From: Camarhynchus parvulus
Lineage: Eukaryota > Chordata > Aves > Passeriformes > Thraupidae
Direction: 5' to 3'
Length of the DNA: 64,000 bases
NCBI RefSeq assembly: GCF_901933205.1
Contig: NC_044574.1
Coordinates: 21,685,733 to 21,749,732, forward strand
Position 1 is the stretch's first letter, and each line of letters starts with the position of its first letter. The position numbers and the translations under genes were made by a program. Under the pieces are notes generated by a model. The model worked only from the letters and a program-made list of their open reading frames with translations. It searched no databases and was not told where the DNA came from. This document shows positions 49,005 through 60,886 of the stretch, in pieces.

Positions 49005-49920
49005 GCATAATCTGCCTGTGTAAAAAGTCCCTTTCCAGCTTTCTTGTAAGGCTCCTTTTAGGTACTGGAAGGCCTCAAAAAGTCTCCCTGCAGCCTTCTC
49101 TTCTCCAGGCTGCACAATCCCAGCTTTCTTAGCCTGACTTTGTAGGAGAGCTGCTCCAGCCCTGAGCTGCTCCAGCCTCTGATCATTTTTGTGGTCCTCC
49201 TCTGGACTTGCCTCAACAGGTCCATGTCCTTCTTATGTCTGGGGACCCAGAGCTGGACACAGTATTGTCCAGGTGGGGTCTCATGATGGCAGAGTAGAGG
49301 GGCAGAATCATCTCCCTCCACCTGCTGGCCATGCCACTCTGGATGTAGCCCAGGATGAGGTTGGCTGTCTGGGCTGCTAGCCCACATTCTTAGCTCATGT
49401 CCACCAGCAGAGCTGCTCTCAATGACTTCTTTTCCTGCTATGTACTCATGTCTGGGATTGCTCCTACCCAGGAGTAGCACCTCACATTTGCTGAACTTGG
49501 TTAGGCTCACAGGCTTACTTCTCAAGTTTGTCCAGGTCCCCCTAGATGCATCCATCCTTCTGTCTTGTCAACTGCACTGCTCAGCTTTGTGTCATTTGCA
49601 AACACGCTGAGGATGCGCTTGGTCTCACTGTCTGTGTCATTGATAAAGATATCAGTCTCAAGACAGAACCCTGAGGGCCACCTAGACATAGAGCCATGGA
49701 CCACAAGCCTCTGGCTCATTGACTCTCATTATGTTACTGGTTTTGGGTTTAGGAATTGGCTGAAGAACTCTTTGTCCAATTCCTTATCCACAGAATAGTT
49801 GACCCTTCCAAACCATTTCTGTCCAATGTGGAGATAAGGATGCTGTGTGAGAACATGTCAAAAGCCTTATAGAATTCAAGATGGCAGAGTTCAGTTTTCC
49901 CTTGTCTCCCCTTGCAGTTA
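49005..49920 (-). mobile_element. CR1 LINE, internal part, lacking its 3' end
   Basis: The element reads leftwards. Its reverse transcriptase begins near 49890 with HLEFYKAFD (the aspartate-bearing YLDFSKAFD motif of CR1), continues through NGLEGSTILWIRNW, and reaches the FADD box, here FAND (49602-49591). It then gives the thumb and C-terminal part at 49058-49555 (HKKDMDLLRQVQRRTTKMIRG, RLRKLGLCSLEKRRLQGDF). At the left edge it stops near 49005 within the last part of ORF2, so the 3' UTR and tail are missing. That is unusual, because CR1 copies normally keep their 3' end. Stops and shifts break the frame. Confidence 0.9.
49058..49890 (-). pseudogene. CR1 reverse transcriptase (ORF2) remnant
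   Basis: Three open pieces on the minus strand (49749-49967, 49522-49719 and 49058-49555) together cover the palm and thumb of the CR1 enzyme. The first catalytic aspartate motif is kept as FYKAFD. The second box reads FAND instead of FADD, losing one of the two metal-binding aspartates. Between the pieces part of the conserved SGVPQGS region is deleted. The enzyme cannot be functional. Confidence 0.87.
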
Positions 49921-52645
49921 CTCAAATCCTCAAATTCTGAATAAAAACTTATGAAGAAAGTAGTCAAGTGGCATTATAGTAATATTTTAGCTCCAGAAGA
50001 TAGACATGGTGGAGACAATTTAATGAGCCAAATCTTCCCAAGGTATAGGGCTCATGTAACTCCAGGCTTTATTTGAACACCTGCCCAAAATTATAATGTG
50101 GAATTTTAAGTCCCATTTATGTTTGTTTTTTTATTAATAACAACCTCATTTACTATGTTCACTATTGCTTATGTCTCATTATTTGCAAATGCTGACACAA
50201 TACTGATGGTAGCTGTGAAAGATATTCTTTGTATTTAAAGCAGGAGCTTAAAGCAGATCACTACATCAAAAGAATACCATCTTCCCAGGATCCATTTCCC
50301 AGATTTTCAGGGCGTAATTGCAACTTACTTCCCTCATTAAATATCAGACCAACTTGTGAAGCAAATAGCATCAGGCAGCCTTCATTGGAGTAGTATGGCA
50401 TGCAAGAGACTTTATTCAAATATATTTCTCTTTGCAAGGAGAAATCGACACCTGCATTCCAGGCTGGTTACTTCAAGACCTTCAGTTAAATTACTGTTTC
50501 ATGTTTTGTGAGTGTAAGCAAAGGGATTTAAAAATGTTTATATAGAATCTGCACATCAAGTTTGCAAATACACCAGAGTTTGAAAATACAAGATTTGCGT
50601 TTATTAGGGATGTAATATGATTATCTTTAATTCATATTAAAGAAAATATGACTTTATCATATTTTGTGTCAACATTTGTGTCAAAAACCTCATAATTGTT
50701 ACTTATATGATTTCATCTAAGTCCAGATATTTTTAAAACTTGCTATTAGAAATCTATTGATATTTTATAACTTTTAAAAACCTTAAATGAACCATCTTGT
50801 CTTTCAAGTTAAAATTGTGCATAGCAATATGTTAGAGATAGATAAAAACTGAAAAGGATTCTGTGAAACCTACTGTGTCCATATGGCCTCAGAAATTTCT
50901 ACATGAACAATATTAGACAAAAAGCTCTCAGGACAGATAAGAGTCTTCAGAGGTTTTTTTGAGTTTCCATATAAAAAAGATGTTGCATTCTATTTTTCCA
51001 ACTCAAAACAGAAGGACTTATTAGTCAACTAGTTTTAAAGCAATAAAAACAAAACAACACAATCAATATAAAAGATTTGCAAGAAAAAATATTTTACAGT
51101 ATTTTTCATAAAAGTTTTCACTGTGGATAAAGAAGAATGACAAAATTATGGAGCCTGTTTCCATCCCATGTTTTCCCTTAATAGTTCTCTCAATCATAAT
51201 TCTTTTCTATATAAGATTTCTCCTATTATTCACACCAGAAGGAACACTGAATACACCAAAAAACCCAAACAAATAAAATTGACTTACATGGACTGTTTCA
51301 AGAGTCTTAGTGATACACACTTTTGTTATCAATCAGTCAGAACTAAACATTTAAGCGTTGGTCAAAACTAGGTCAAAATATAAAATAAGGAAAAAAAATT
51401 TAAAATCATTGTAAGTAACTGAATTTTCATACGTGCTCATTTTCACTTTGAAATCTTTCTTTAAAACACATCCAGAATAGTGAAGTGAAGGGAGGAAAAA
51501 AAAGCCCCATTGTCATTTGCAAAGCTTCTTATAAGTAATTTTCAGCACTTCAGAAGCAACTAAAACTATCATTCTAAACCAGAAAAAATATAGGGGAAAT
51601 GGAAACTGGATATAAACCTTTACAATATTTAAATACTTACTTTAAAGAAGCTTTTTAAGATGGTTTTAAAGTTGCACTTTGGGACCCCTGTTGACTTCTT
51701 TTGTGAAAGCATTCACATAATTGAGAAAGCAGCAAACTCCCTGGTCTTTTTTTAGAAAAAGCCCATCTCTTTCTTTATGCTTTTGTTCAGATGAACACCT
51801 GGCCTATAAAATTCAGTGACAGAACTTTCCCTAGGGTGCCATTTTTGTAGAAAGCTAACAAAACTTTAAAAAGTATATTTTTTTGCCTCACTGGAGCTTA
51901 CACAGCTTTATTTTACACTTTTTCCATCTGTTTCTCTGGCTTGACTGTGGGACCTAGTGTGTTTAATGGAAGTTGTATCACTTGTCCAAGAGAAGCCAGA
52001 AGTCAGCAGGTTCCTGCCTACTTCTGGCTGGTAATCCAGCCAAAATATTCCAGGGAGAGGAAGACAGGAGGGAAGGAAGAGATAGGAGGAGAAGAAAAGA
52101 AAGTTTCTCATTTCTTCTACAAAAGACTGCATTTGTAAATATCTTCAGGGATTAACGGAAGCGAGTCTCTCATTGCTTGGTGGGGGGCCTGAACTAATTA
52201 ATCTGAAAATAACACCCAGGAATACTTATAATGTCTTTTTAGTTGGGATGACAGCTGGCCTAAGATCTTGTTCTGCCTTCCATCTAGACCAAGTTCTGCT
52301 CTTTTCTCTCACAAACCTCATGCCTTGGTTATAGAAGACTTTAAAAAAGCGAAGGAGGAAGAACACATGCAAAAGAAGCCATGGATTCCCTCAAAACTTT
52401 AAGGAGTGATAAATTCTTTAAAATTATTTGCATTAGTGCTGCTTAAATTTAATTGTATTTCTTAATATTTCATTATTGAAAATAAAGTGGAATTCAAATG
52501 TTACCAAAGATTCAAGATATTTATGTTTTAAATTCAATAACTTGCATGTTGTAAAGTGCTGCAGGAATAGATGTGAAGAATATAGACTAATATTTCCTTT
52601 GGGTTTTCTCCTAGCCATTATATGCCATATAAGCAAGATTTTTAA

Positions 52646-52650
<5 letters not shown>
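49921..52650. other. Gene-free AT-rich sequence
   Basis: No gene or repeat family is recognised between the CR1 copy and the TA microsatellite. A purine-rich patch at 52045-52100 gives overlapping short frames rich in Glu, Lys and Arg that are not convincing as genes. Confidence 0.6.

Positions 52651-52704
<54 letters not shown>
52651..52704. repeat. TA dinucleotide microsatellite
   Basis: Twenty-seven uninterrupted TA units. Pure TA arrays of this length can extrude as cruciforms and vary in length. The frame running through it (52476-52745, with IYIYIY) is spurious. Confidence 0.96.
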
Positions 52705-52707
<3 letters not shown>

Positions 52708-54262
52708 CATTTTTGTCAATTAAAGAAGAAAATGGCAGGTCTTAGATGCTAACTTTTATCTACAGGCATAATACAACCACAGCAACGTGCATTTTCACAC
52801 AGCTTCCTGATAGCTCAGTGATAGGTTTCATTTTGTTTGGGATTTCAATGCCACCCTTTCCAGTGTCTGTCTGCACTACATTAGACACAACCAAACCCTA
52901 ACAGCTGTCATGTGCAATTCCTTCTCCCTCTCAGCCTGTCCCTGAGGGAAGAATTGTGTGCACTGGAGTGTTTTCTTTTTGATAGGCTTCTGCATCTTTT
53001 TTTGAATGTACATGTTTTTCTCCATTTATATTACAGAAAAGAAAGCCAAGAGAATGTGCCTCCCACATGAAGAGAAGTAATGAATGTGGAAAGATTTAGG
53101 AAAGGTAAATGGAGCTGGCCATGCACAGACTTGATAGGCTGTACTAACCTATTGCTTTTAGTAAATCTGCTTCCTAGATCAGCAGAGAAATACCCGTGGC
53201 ACCACATATGAGATTCATTCTATTTCATGGAAGTTTTTATTAGAAACTAATTAATGAAAACAGATATCTTTCCAGCTAAGTTGAAAGGACTGAGAATGGA
53301 GTTCTCCTCTAGGTAACATAACAGTATTTGGTTCTCCTAACACTTGTTACAGTTTCACAGGCATGTCAAGAATAGGCTTCTACATTGGCCATCAACTAAA
53401 CAAAAAAAGATCATGATTTTAGCAGGTTTTATCATTAATTTGTGTTCAGTGAAGAGAAAAATAAAGAAGGCAGTCCAGTATTTTCCCCTTGGCCTGCTCC
53501 ATGGAGTATGAATGATTTGTACAGTGAGGTCAAGGTATCATCATTACACTAATTTCTCAGAAATATGTAACAAATATACAGGGAAATTCAAATGCAGAAG
53601 GATTTTCAGAATTCTGAAACATTTTAAGCTAGGATATTTATATCCTGAGCACATACTTTAAAAAGCTTATTTTAAGAAATAAGAATACATTACTCCTACC
53701 TAGTAAGACCTAGTCCTACCTTAGTCCTACCTAAGCTGAAGAAAATTTCTACCTTAAAATTAAATTGTTTCATTACAAAACAATTAGCTCAAATGCTTTG
53801 AGAATTGGTTTCAGCAGTTCTCTCTATTCCCCAATTCATTGTCTGCACAATAGAAATGTTTCCATTTGTTTTCTCCAGTATCTGCACTTCATGAGAACAG
53901 CTATTGTATATATCAGCTAAGTTGTAAGCTTTTTAAGAAAATTCCACAGCTGTGTGATCTTCCTTTCTGCATCAGTATCATGAAGCACATCAGATATATT
54001 GATTTGGTATATCAATTTGGCTTCTAGATGTTCTAATCTTTTCTACTTTTTTTAGTACTTTGTTTGTCTGATCGAGGTTCAAAGCTGGTATTTTATCATA
54101 CTACTTGCCAGACTGCAGAAGCTTCTTAACAAGAATGTATTCAGCACTAAATATATTGAAAATAGTAGTTTAGGTAGCAAAATAGTATTCAGGAGAAACT
54201 TAAATGAAAAATCATATTTCAGACTGTAGTAAGTGGTATAAACCATAAATAGGAGTGTATGC
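52705..54262. other. Gene-free sequence
   Basis: No gene or transposon is recognised. A short imperfect repeat of CCTACCTAGT and CCTACCTTAG type lies at 53695-53735. Confidence 0.6.
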
Positions 54263-55229
54263 TCCACAGAGCTCCATTTTAGAGCCACTCTGCTTCAAGA
54301 TCTTCATAAACTATTTAAATGCAGGACAAGAAGGTATACTAAATAAACTTGCTGACAACATCAAATTGGGAGGAGCTGTTGACCTGCTTGAAGGCAGTGA
54401 GGCCCTGTAGAGAGAACTTGACAAGTTAGAGGGCTAGGCTATCACCAACCATACAAAGTTTAACAAAGGGAAGTGCCAGATCCTACAGATGGAACAGGAC
54501 AACCATGAGTGTATATCCAGACTGGGGAATGAGGGGCTGGGGAGCAGAACTGCAGAGACCTGTGTGTCCTGGTCAATGCAAAGCTGAACATGAGTCAGCA
54601 GTGCCCTGGAAGTCAAAAGGCCCAGCTCTGTCCTGGGGGGCATCAGGCAGAGCATGGCCAGCTGGGCAAGGAAGGGGATTGTCCTGCTCTGCTCTGAGCT
54701 GGGGCGGCCTCACCGTGAATGTTGTGCACCGTTTTGGGTGCCACAGTATAAGGAGAATATAAAGCTATTAGAGAGCAAACAAAGGAGGGCTGCAAAGGTG
54801 GTTAATGGTCCAGAGGAGAAGCCATCCAAGAACTGCTTGAGATGACTCAGTTTCTTTAGCTTGGAGAAGAGGAGACTAAGGGAGAACAGCACTGCAGTCT
54901 ACAACTTCCTCATGAGGGGAAGAGAATGAGGGGACGCTGGTCTCTTCTCTCTGTTGACCAGTGACAGGACCTGAGGGAGTGGCCTGCAATTATGTCAGGG
55001 AAGTTTAGGTTGCATATTAGAGAATGGTTCTTCACCCAGAGTCTGGGCACTGGAACAGCTGCTCCAGGGAAGTGGTCACAGCTCCAACCCTGACAGAGTT
55101 CAAGAAGCTTTTGGGCAATGCTCTCAGGTACATGGTGTGACTCTTGAGGTCATCCTGTGCTAGTCCAGGAGCTGGACTCAGTGACCATTGTGGGTGTTTT
55201 CCAACTCAGGATATTCTATGATTGTGCTA
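54263..55229 (+). mobile_element. CR1 LINE, 5'-truncated, CR1-X-like tail
   Basis: The element starts inside the reverse transcriptase just before the FADD box (here LADN, 54348-54359, followed by IKLGG). It continues through the thumb region (54654-54845 includes LGRPHRECCAPFWVPQYKEN) and a 3' UTR with GGGCACTGGAACAGCTGCTC (55045-55064). It ends with AGCTGGACTCAGTGACCATT (55170-55189) and CCAACTCAGGATATTCTATG (55201-55220). This tail is nearly the same as the tails of the two SINEs at 18.8 and 28.3 kb. Stops interrupt the frame near 54410 and 54435, so nothing is functional. Confidence 0.9.
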
Positions 55230-58200
55230 CCACTGCTGCTATTAGCTAAGTCCGGTTTTGGTTTTCATTACTGTTACATTCATGCTTCTAGTAAGATTGT
55301 AGATAGTTCTATGTTAGGTAATTAACTAGAATAAAATATATTCTACATAAAATTCCAGGTTTCTACTATCTTCCTCAGAAGTAGACCTAGAAAAACTGAA
55401 AACATTTTATGATACAAAATCTAAAGTACAAAAACTAAAGTATCTTGACATTATGGGTTGAACTACTTGTCAAAACAGAAAGAAAGCACAACAGAGAAAA
55501 ACATAAGCCTCAAATGCATGCTCAGCTTACCCATATGGAATATAAGGTATTCAATCCCTGTTTCAATCCCTTGCTTTGAAAAGTTTTATAATTCCATGCT
55601 ACTACTTAGTTTATTTTACTGGTTTAAATTAATAAGTAAATGTTTCTTCTAGTTAATCTGAAGACTTCTCAGTTTCCTCCTAGTGAAAAATAGAATGAAA
55701 TTATTCTTGAATCTGTCAGAGTCACACTGCTGTTTTCCAGCTCTGACTAATAGGTACAGGTCATTGCCTTGGAATCTGTTTTCCTAATAAAACACAACTG
55801 CTTTAGCAGTGCTGCTTCTACAATGTGTCGCAGAGTATTTACCTCATTCTCTTAAGCATGGCTTAAATAACGAGGTATTACTGACTTCTAGGGGAAGGAG
55901 TTCACTTCTCTCACCTTCATTTCTTTATATGCCATTCTTCATTCTACTTTTGCAAAAGCAGGAACAATACAGTTAAAAGCACATTTTTATCTTTCCTTGT
56001 ATCTCATCATCTGCACTATGGATTTACAGCTTTTATGAAAGGCCAGCATCTCCCACACATAATGCTTCTATCTCCTGCAAGGCTAATATTTACCACATCT
56101 CTCCAAGACCCTCAGAATATGGTTCATTTCAGTCACTCAAAGAGCAGTAGGTCAAATGCATATAGGAGCATTAATATTATTTCCTAAGTCCAAGTCACAG
56201 ATCTCAACAAGATGATATGTGGAAGTGACAAACATAAGAGGATCCCTAAAATGACTGCCTTATATGTTTTTTGCATTTTATTGTCCTTTCCTAAGAATTG
56301 TCAGTCCAGAAAAAAATGCACAGTGAAACAAGTCTCCTAAGCACAATGAAACAAGGCTTTCCATGAACTCCCTAAAGTACTTCAGTACTGCTAGCACAAG
56401 GTATATTACGACATTATGCTTGTAGAGCTGCTTTTCTTCTCTTCTGTCCCCAACTCTGCCCAGATGAGTTTCTATACTGCAGTTCTATGCTTTAAATATC
56501 CATTTTTACTCCATAAAATGAGGATAACAGTTTTAATTTTTACAGCAGTCTCAAAAATGTACACTATTTAACTTTCTGATTAAAATAGCTAATGTCACAT
56601 ACTACATTTTTAGTCCTTTAAATTGTAAAATACTTTACAGAGAAAGTCATAGTCTGTATTTTTCAATATAGAAACATAAAAAGAGAACATCTTTCCTTTT
56701 CAGATATAGGAAAATTTACAACTTAAAGAGACTGATTAGAGTTAGAAATTGTTAGAAGTTCTTGTCTGCATTTTGCTCTTTGTTAACAATAATGATGCTT
56801 GTTGACAACATATTTATTGCAATAATGTAATTTTTTCTGGGTTTAAGTATTTATACAGATTATTTACTTCCATTTTCCACAAACCTAGTCAGTATTATTG
56901 GGGGAAGGAGGCTGCCTGTGGGGAGAGAGAACTCATTCAAACCAGAATCAACAAACACAGTTGGCTGAGGCTGTAATAGTGTATCTTAGATAAGACACTG
57001 TCATAATTTCATGTCCATGAATATTATAGAGGTCTATATACAAGCCACGTTAAAACTTTGGTCCACACTCAGTTGTTAGAATTCTTCATATTATTGAAGG
57101 GGGAAAAATAAATAGAAAAAGAAAATTAAGAAGAGAAGTTTTTTTTTTCTTTCATGAGTCTCAACTTGTTGCACCACTTCAGACAATCTATATTTACATT
57201 GATTCAGAAGGGTTTTTGCAAAATATCAGCTGTTCTATTAAAGGCATGTAAGAATTATCAACATGCTTAATCAAATAAAATATCACACAGCAGCAAAGTA
57301 AAACATCTTTGTCAGATTTATGGTAATGGTACACTTGAGGAAATTACAGCAGTTGCTCTATGTCATTTTTAACATTCTGAAATGTGCGATGTAAAGTCTC
57401 ATATAAATTTAACTACACATTACTATTTCACTATAAACACTTTCTGTAAGCACAGGGGATTATAGAAAAATATTTTTCCTCTTAGACTGACTTCAAATCA
57501 AGAAGTCCTACATCACAGAAGAAATGTGAATGAATAACAATAGAAAAGAAGAAAACCTAACTAAACAAAACACACAAACAGTATAACCCTAAGCTGCTCA
57601 TCAAACCAGAATAACATGGCTGAGCCATGCAACTACAAAACTGCTAAACCATGGGCATCATCTTCAAATTCTTTTTAGAGAGGCAGGTCTGTTTTAGGTG
57701 ACAATTTAGGTGGCAGAATCTGGATACATGGTAGGATTTTAAGTAACATGTAACTTACTCTGCTCCTTTGCAAGCAATATAATGGAATATTACCAAACAT
57801 GAATGAAGTTTAGCCATGAGGAAAAAAACAGATTAAACAGAAAATTGCAAGTATTTATCCAAGCTAGCTCTCTCATTAGGGAACATCTAATTGAGGAGGA
57901 CCTCACAAAACAACAATTCCTGCAATATCTGTATGAAATTTTCTATAATTGCAGAGGACTATCCAGATGGCTAATATAACAGGGTCTATAGATGTCTCTC
58001 AGCAGATGCTTCAAAGGAGGATGGAGAAAACCTTTCAATGGCAGCTAAGTACTCTCTAAGAATAAACTTCCTGAAGCAGACGAGAAGTAAATAACTGTAC
58101 TGATTTTTATACTTCAACAATATCTACCTCACACATTTTATGGTCTATTTATTACAGTTAGATTAGTTTGATATATTTCATCAAATGCTGTTATATTAAA

Positions 58201-58349
58201 ATCTTGTTAACATGCATTTAGGATGATCACATTATAAAGTATAGGAGAATTAATAGAGCTGGAGATCTCTATTCCCTATGCTGTTTAAGGTATCCATACA
58301 AATAAGACTGGAGGGGCCAGAGCTGGATGTTGGACTGAATCACTGCTGA
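55230..58349. other. Gene-free AT-rich sequence
   Basis: About 3.1 kb without a recognised gene or transposon. A short palindrome, CATGGCTGAGCCATG, lies at 57615-57629. The part at 57280-57480 has few simple repeats but nothing specific. Confidence 0.6.
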
Positions 58350-58860
58350 GAAACCTCACCTAAGGAAAGGCACGCACACTTTAGAGGTCATTGGGTCCAC
58401 CACCCTGCTCAAGTACAGTCACCTACATCTGACTACACAGGACCATCTACAGATGTCTTTTGAATATATTCAAGGTTGCAAAATCCAAAAATTCCCTGGA
58501 CAACCTGTGGCAATGCTCAGTCACCTTTGCAGTGATTCCTGATGTTCATAGAGCCTCTCCTGTGTATGTGCCCTCTATGTGTATTGTGCCTTTTGCCTCT
58601 GGTCCTGTGACTGTGTATGGCTGAAAAGATCCTGGTATCCATATACATGGATCTCCCTGAGCTTTTTCTTCTCCAAGCAGAACATCCCCAGCTCTCTCAG
58701 CGTGCCCTCATATGGAGGGTGCTCCAATCCCCTCATCATCTTAGTGGACTGTTGCTGGACTCTCAGCAGTAGTTCTGAGTCTCTCTTGTACAAGGTAGCC
58801 CAGAAGTGGAAGCAATATTCCAGATATTTAGGATAAGTAACTGCAGATAGGTCTGTATAT
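58350..58860 (-). mobile_element. CR1 LINE 3' fragment
   Basis: Read leftwards this is the last part of ORF2 and the 3' UTR. The coding part at 58575-58793 gives KRDSELLLRVQQQSTKMMRG, then EGTLRELGMFCLEKKKLREI, the C-terminal end of the CR1 protein. The 3' UTR phrases on the plus strand include TTTAGAGGTCATTGGGTCCA (58380-58399) and CCACCCTGCTCAAG (58400-58413). The terminal octamers are not recognisable, so the last 20 to 30 bases have decayed or are missing. The 5' cut is near 58860. Confidence 0.88.
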
Positions 58861-60561
58861 CTATTTAAAGATACATAGGATGTGATGGATGATTAAAACT
58901 CAAGAAGCTCAGAACTGGAAAGTTCCAAAATGCGTATTTGCTCAAGCCAATAAGCACTGTTTTGAGGCAGGACTTATTAATGAAAGAACATGATTGTTCT
59001 CCTGTGACCATGACCTTGTCTTTTGCATTTTAGAAGTCTTCTGCCCATCCCTCTGAAGAGCAAACAGACTGAATCACATTGGCTTACATGAGACTTGTGA
59101 TGCCCATCCGTTTCCAATTATGTCTATATATGGCTTCTTTTATGCATTACTTAACAGACTAATTTAATATCCAGTTATATTATCAAGCCTACAAATTTCT
59201 CTAGCAGAACTTTCCTCAGTACTTGTTATATTTAAGACAATTTTTCTACCTAATTTCTATGAAAATTTTTAGAATAGATGCTTTAATAATCCAAGACAAA
59301 AATATAAACAGTTCCAGTGCAATCAATGTTTAGTTCCCAGTAGAGCACATACAAATTTCATTAGAATTCATAGTTTTGGCACACATAGTATGTGACCAAT
59401 GTTATCTTCCCAGAGGAGAATTGTGCTCAGCATTTCTGTTTACATATGAGATTACATACTCCACATCATAACTTAAAAATTAATTAAAAATACCTCACAA
59501 ACAAATAAAAAGTAATTAGGAAAACAAAACAAAGGAAACACACCTAGGGAATCAGTAGAGAGCTTAAAGTGACCACAAAAAGAATTAGCCATATGCTCTT
59601 CCCATGCTGTATAACACTGGGGAAATCTTACAAGGAATTTTTTTGCCTTTGTGACATAGTTTTTTGCCTTTGTTTTGTTCTCTGCATGGGAGAATGCCAG
59701 TGAAACTTCAGAAACAAGCAAGGTTTTCCACATGTTTTTGTCATTCCTCCACTTTTTCACCCTCCAAATATCAAGGTACAGTTAAGAAATACAGATAAGA
59801 GCTTGGGGTTGAAATATTCTAATGTTGTCATGGAAATCTATCAAAAAATATTGGACAATGTCTGATTTGGCTGTGATCAGACTAAATGTAATCTACATGG
59901 TCAAATTTGCCTGAGAATAGATTGGGTGGAAAAAGTTTTTATACTTACAGCTTTGAAACTTTTATGCATTTCAAACTGTATATAAAAAAGGGTCTTTTTC
60001 AGAAGCTAATAATCTAAAAATATGTAAACATCCCTGAGTTAGAATAGCATCATATTCTACCTCATATATTGTTTCATTTGCCATTTGGACACAGAAACCT
60101 TAATTTTTCTTTTAGATTTTCTCACATTTTTGATTGCCTGTTATAATCTTTTTTCTGTAGAAGACTTTTTTTTTATTCTCCATAGAGGATTCTATATACA
60201 AAAGAAAACTGATCTTTGTAAAGTATCATTTCCTCATTACCATTAAAGTATCTGAGAAAAGAATTAAGATAAATTCAAAAGCAGCATTTTAAAATATACT
60301 TGCTTTATTAAGCTTTCCAAAAATTTTAGCCTTCAGTGTAAAACTGCAGTCTTAAACAGATGCATCTTCTACTTAGCTTTTGCTTTGACAGGCACTGAGA
60401 ATTCAAAGATCCACATTTTAAAATGTGAATATATATTTGCTTATGAAAACCAACCAACTGAAACTGTACAAATTCTACATTATTTTATCCCTGTTCTGGT
60501 TTTTTCACTCAAATTACTATTAATTGACTTGCTGAAAGTTTAATAAACCCATATGTAGATC
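58861..60561. other. Gene-free AT-rich sequence
   Basis: No gene or transposon is recognised. A 95-codon minus-strand frame at 59473-59760 ends in a hydrophobic stretch but has no family resemblance and is probably chance. Confidence 0.6.
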
Positions 60562-60739
60562 TGTGGTGAGATGACCTTGGCTGAGTGCCAGTTGCTCACC
60601 AAGCCACTTTATCACTCCCCTCTTCAGCAGGACTAGGGTGAAGAACAGAAGATGGAAAAAAGCCCTCATAGGTCAAGATAAAGATATTTTACTAAAGCAA
60701 CAGAGAAGGTCAAGTTCAGACAAGCCTATGAAACAAAGA

Positions 60740-60745
60740 TTTATT
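60740..60745 (-). promoter_or_regulatory. Polyadenylation signal of the solo LTR
   Basis: AATAAA on the minus strand, about 130 bases downstream of the TATA-type motif, fits the U3-R arrangement of an LTR. A second AATAAA at 60857-60852 lies too close to the TATA motif to be the main signal. Confidence 0.45.
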
Positions 60746-60874
60746 CTCCGCTTTCTGTCAGCAAGATATTTCCAGCCACTTCTCAGGAAGCAGAGCTTTA
60801 GCACTATAGTGGTTTCTCTGGAAGGCAAATGTTGTAAATAACAAATGCCCATTTATTTCCTTCTCCTTTTCTTA

Positions 60875-60886
60875 CTTTTTATATCT
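60875..60886 (-). promoter_or_regulatory. TATA-type box of the solo LTR
   Basis: AGATATAAAAAG on the minus strand lies near the middle of the LTR, where the core promoter is expected. In the related fragment at 42.2 kb the same position is decayed. Whether it still drives transcription is unknown. Confidence 0.45.

Noticed and set aside
52476..52745. Open frame with an Ile-Tyr repeat
   Set aside because: It runs through the TA microsatellite.
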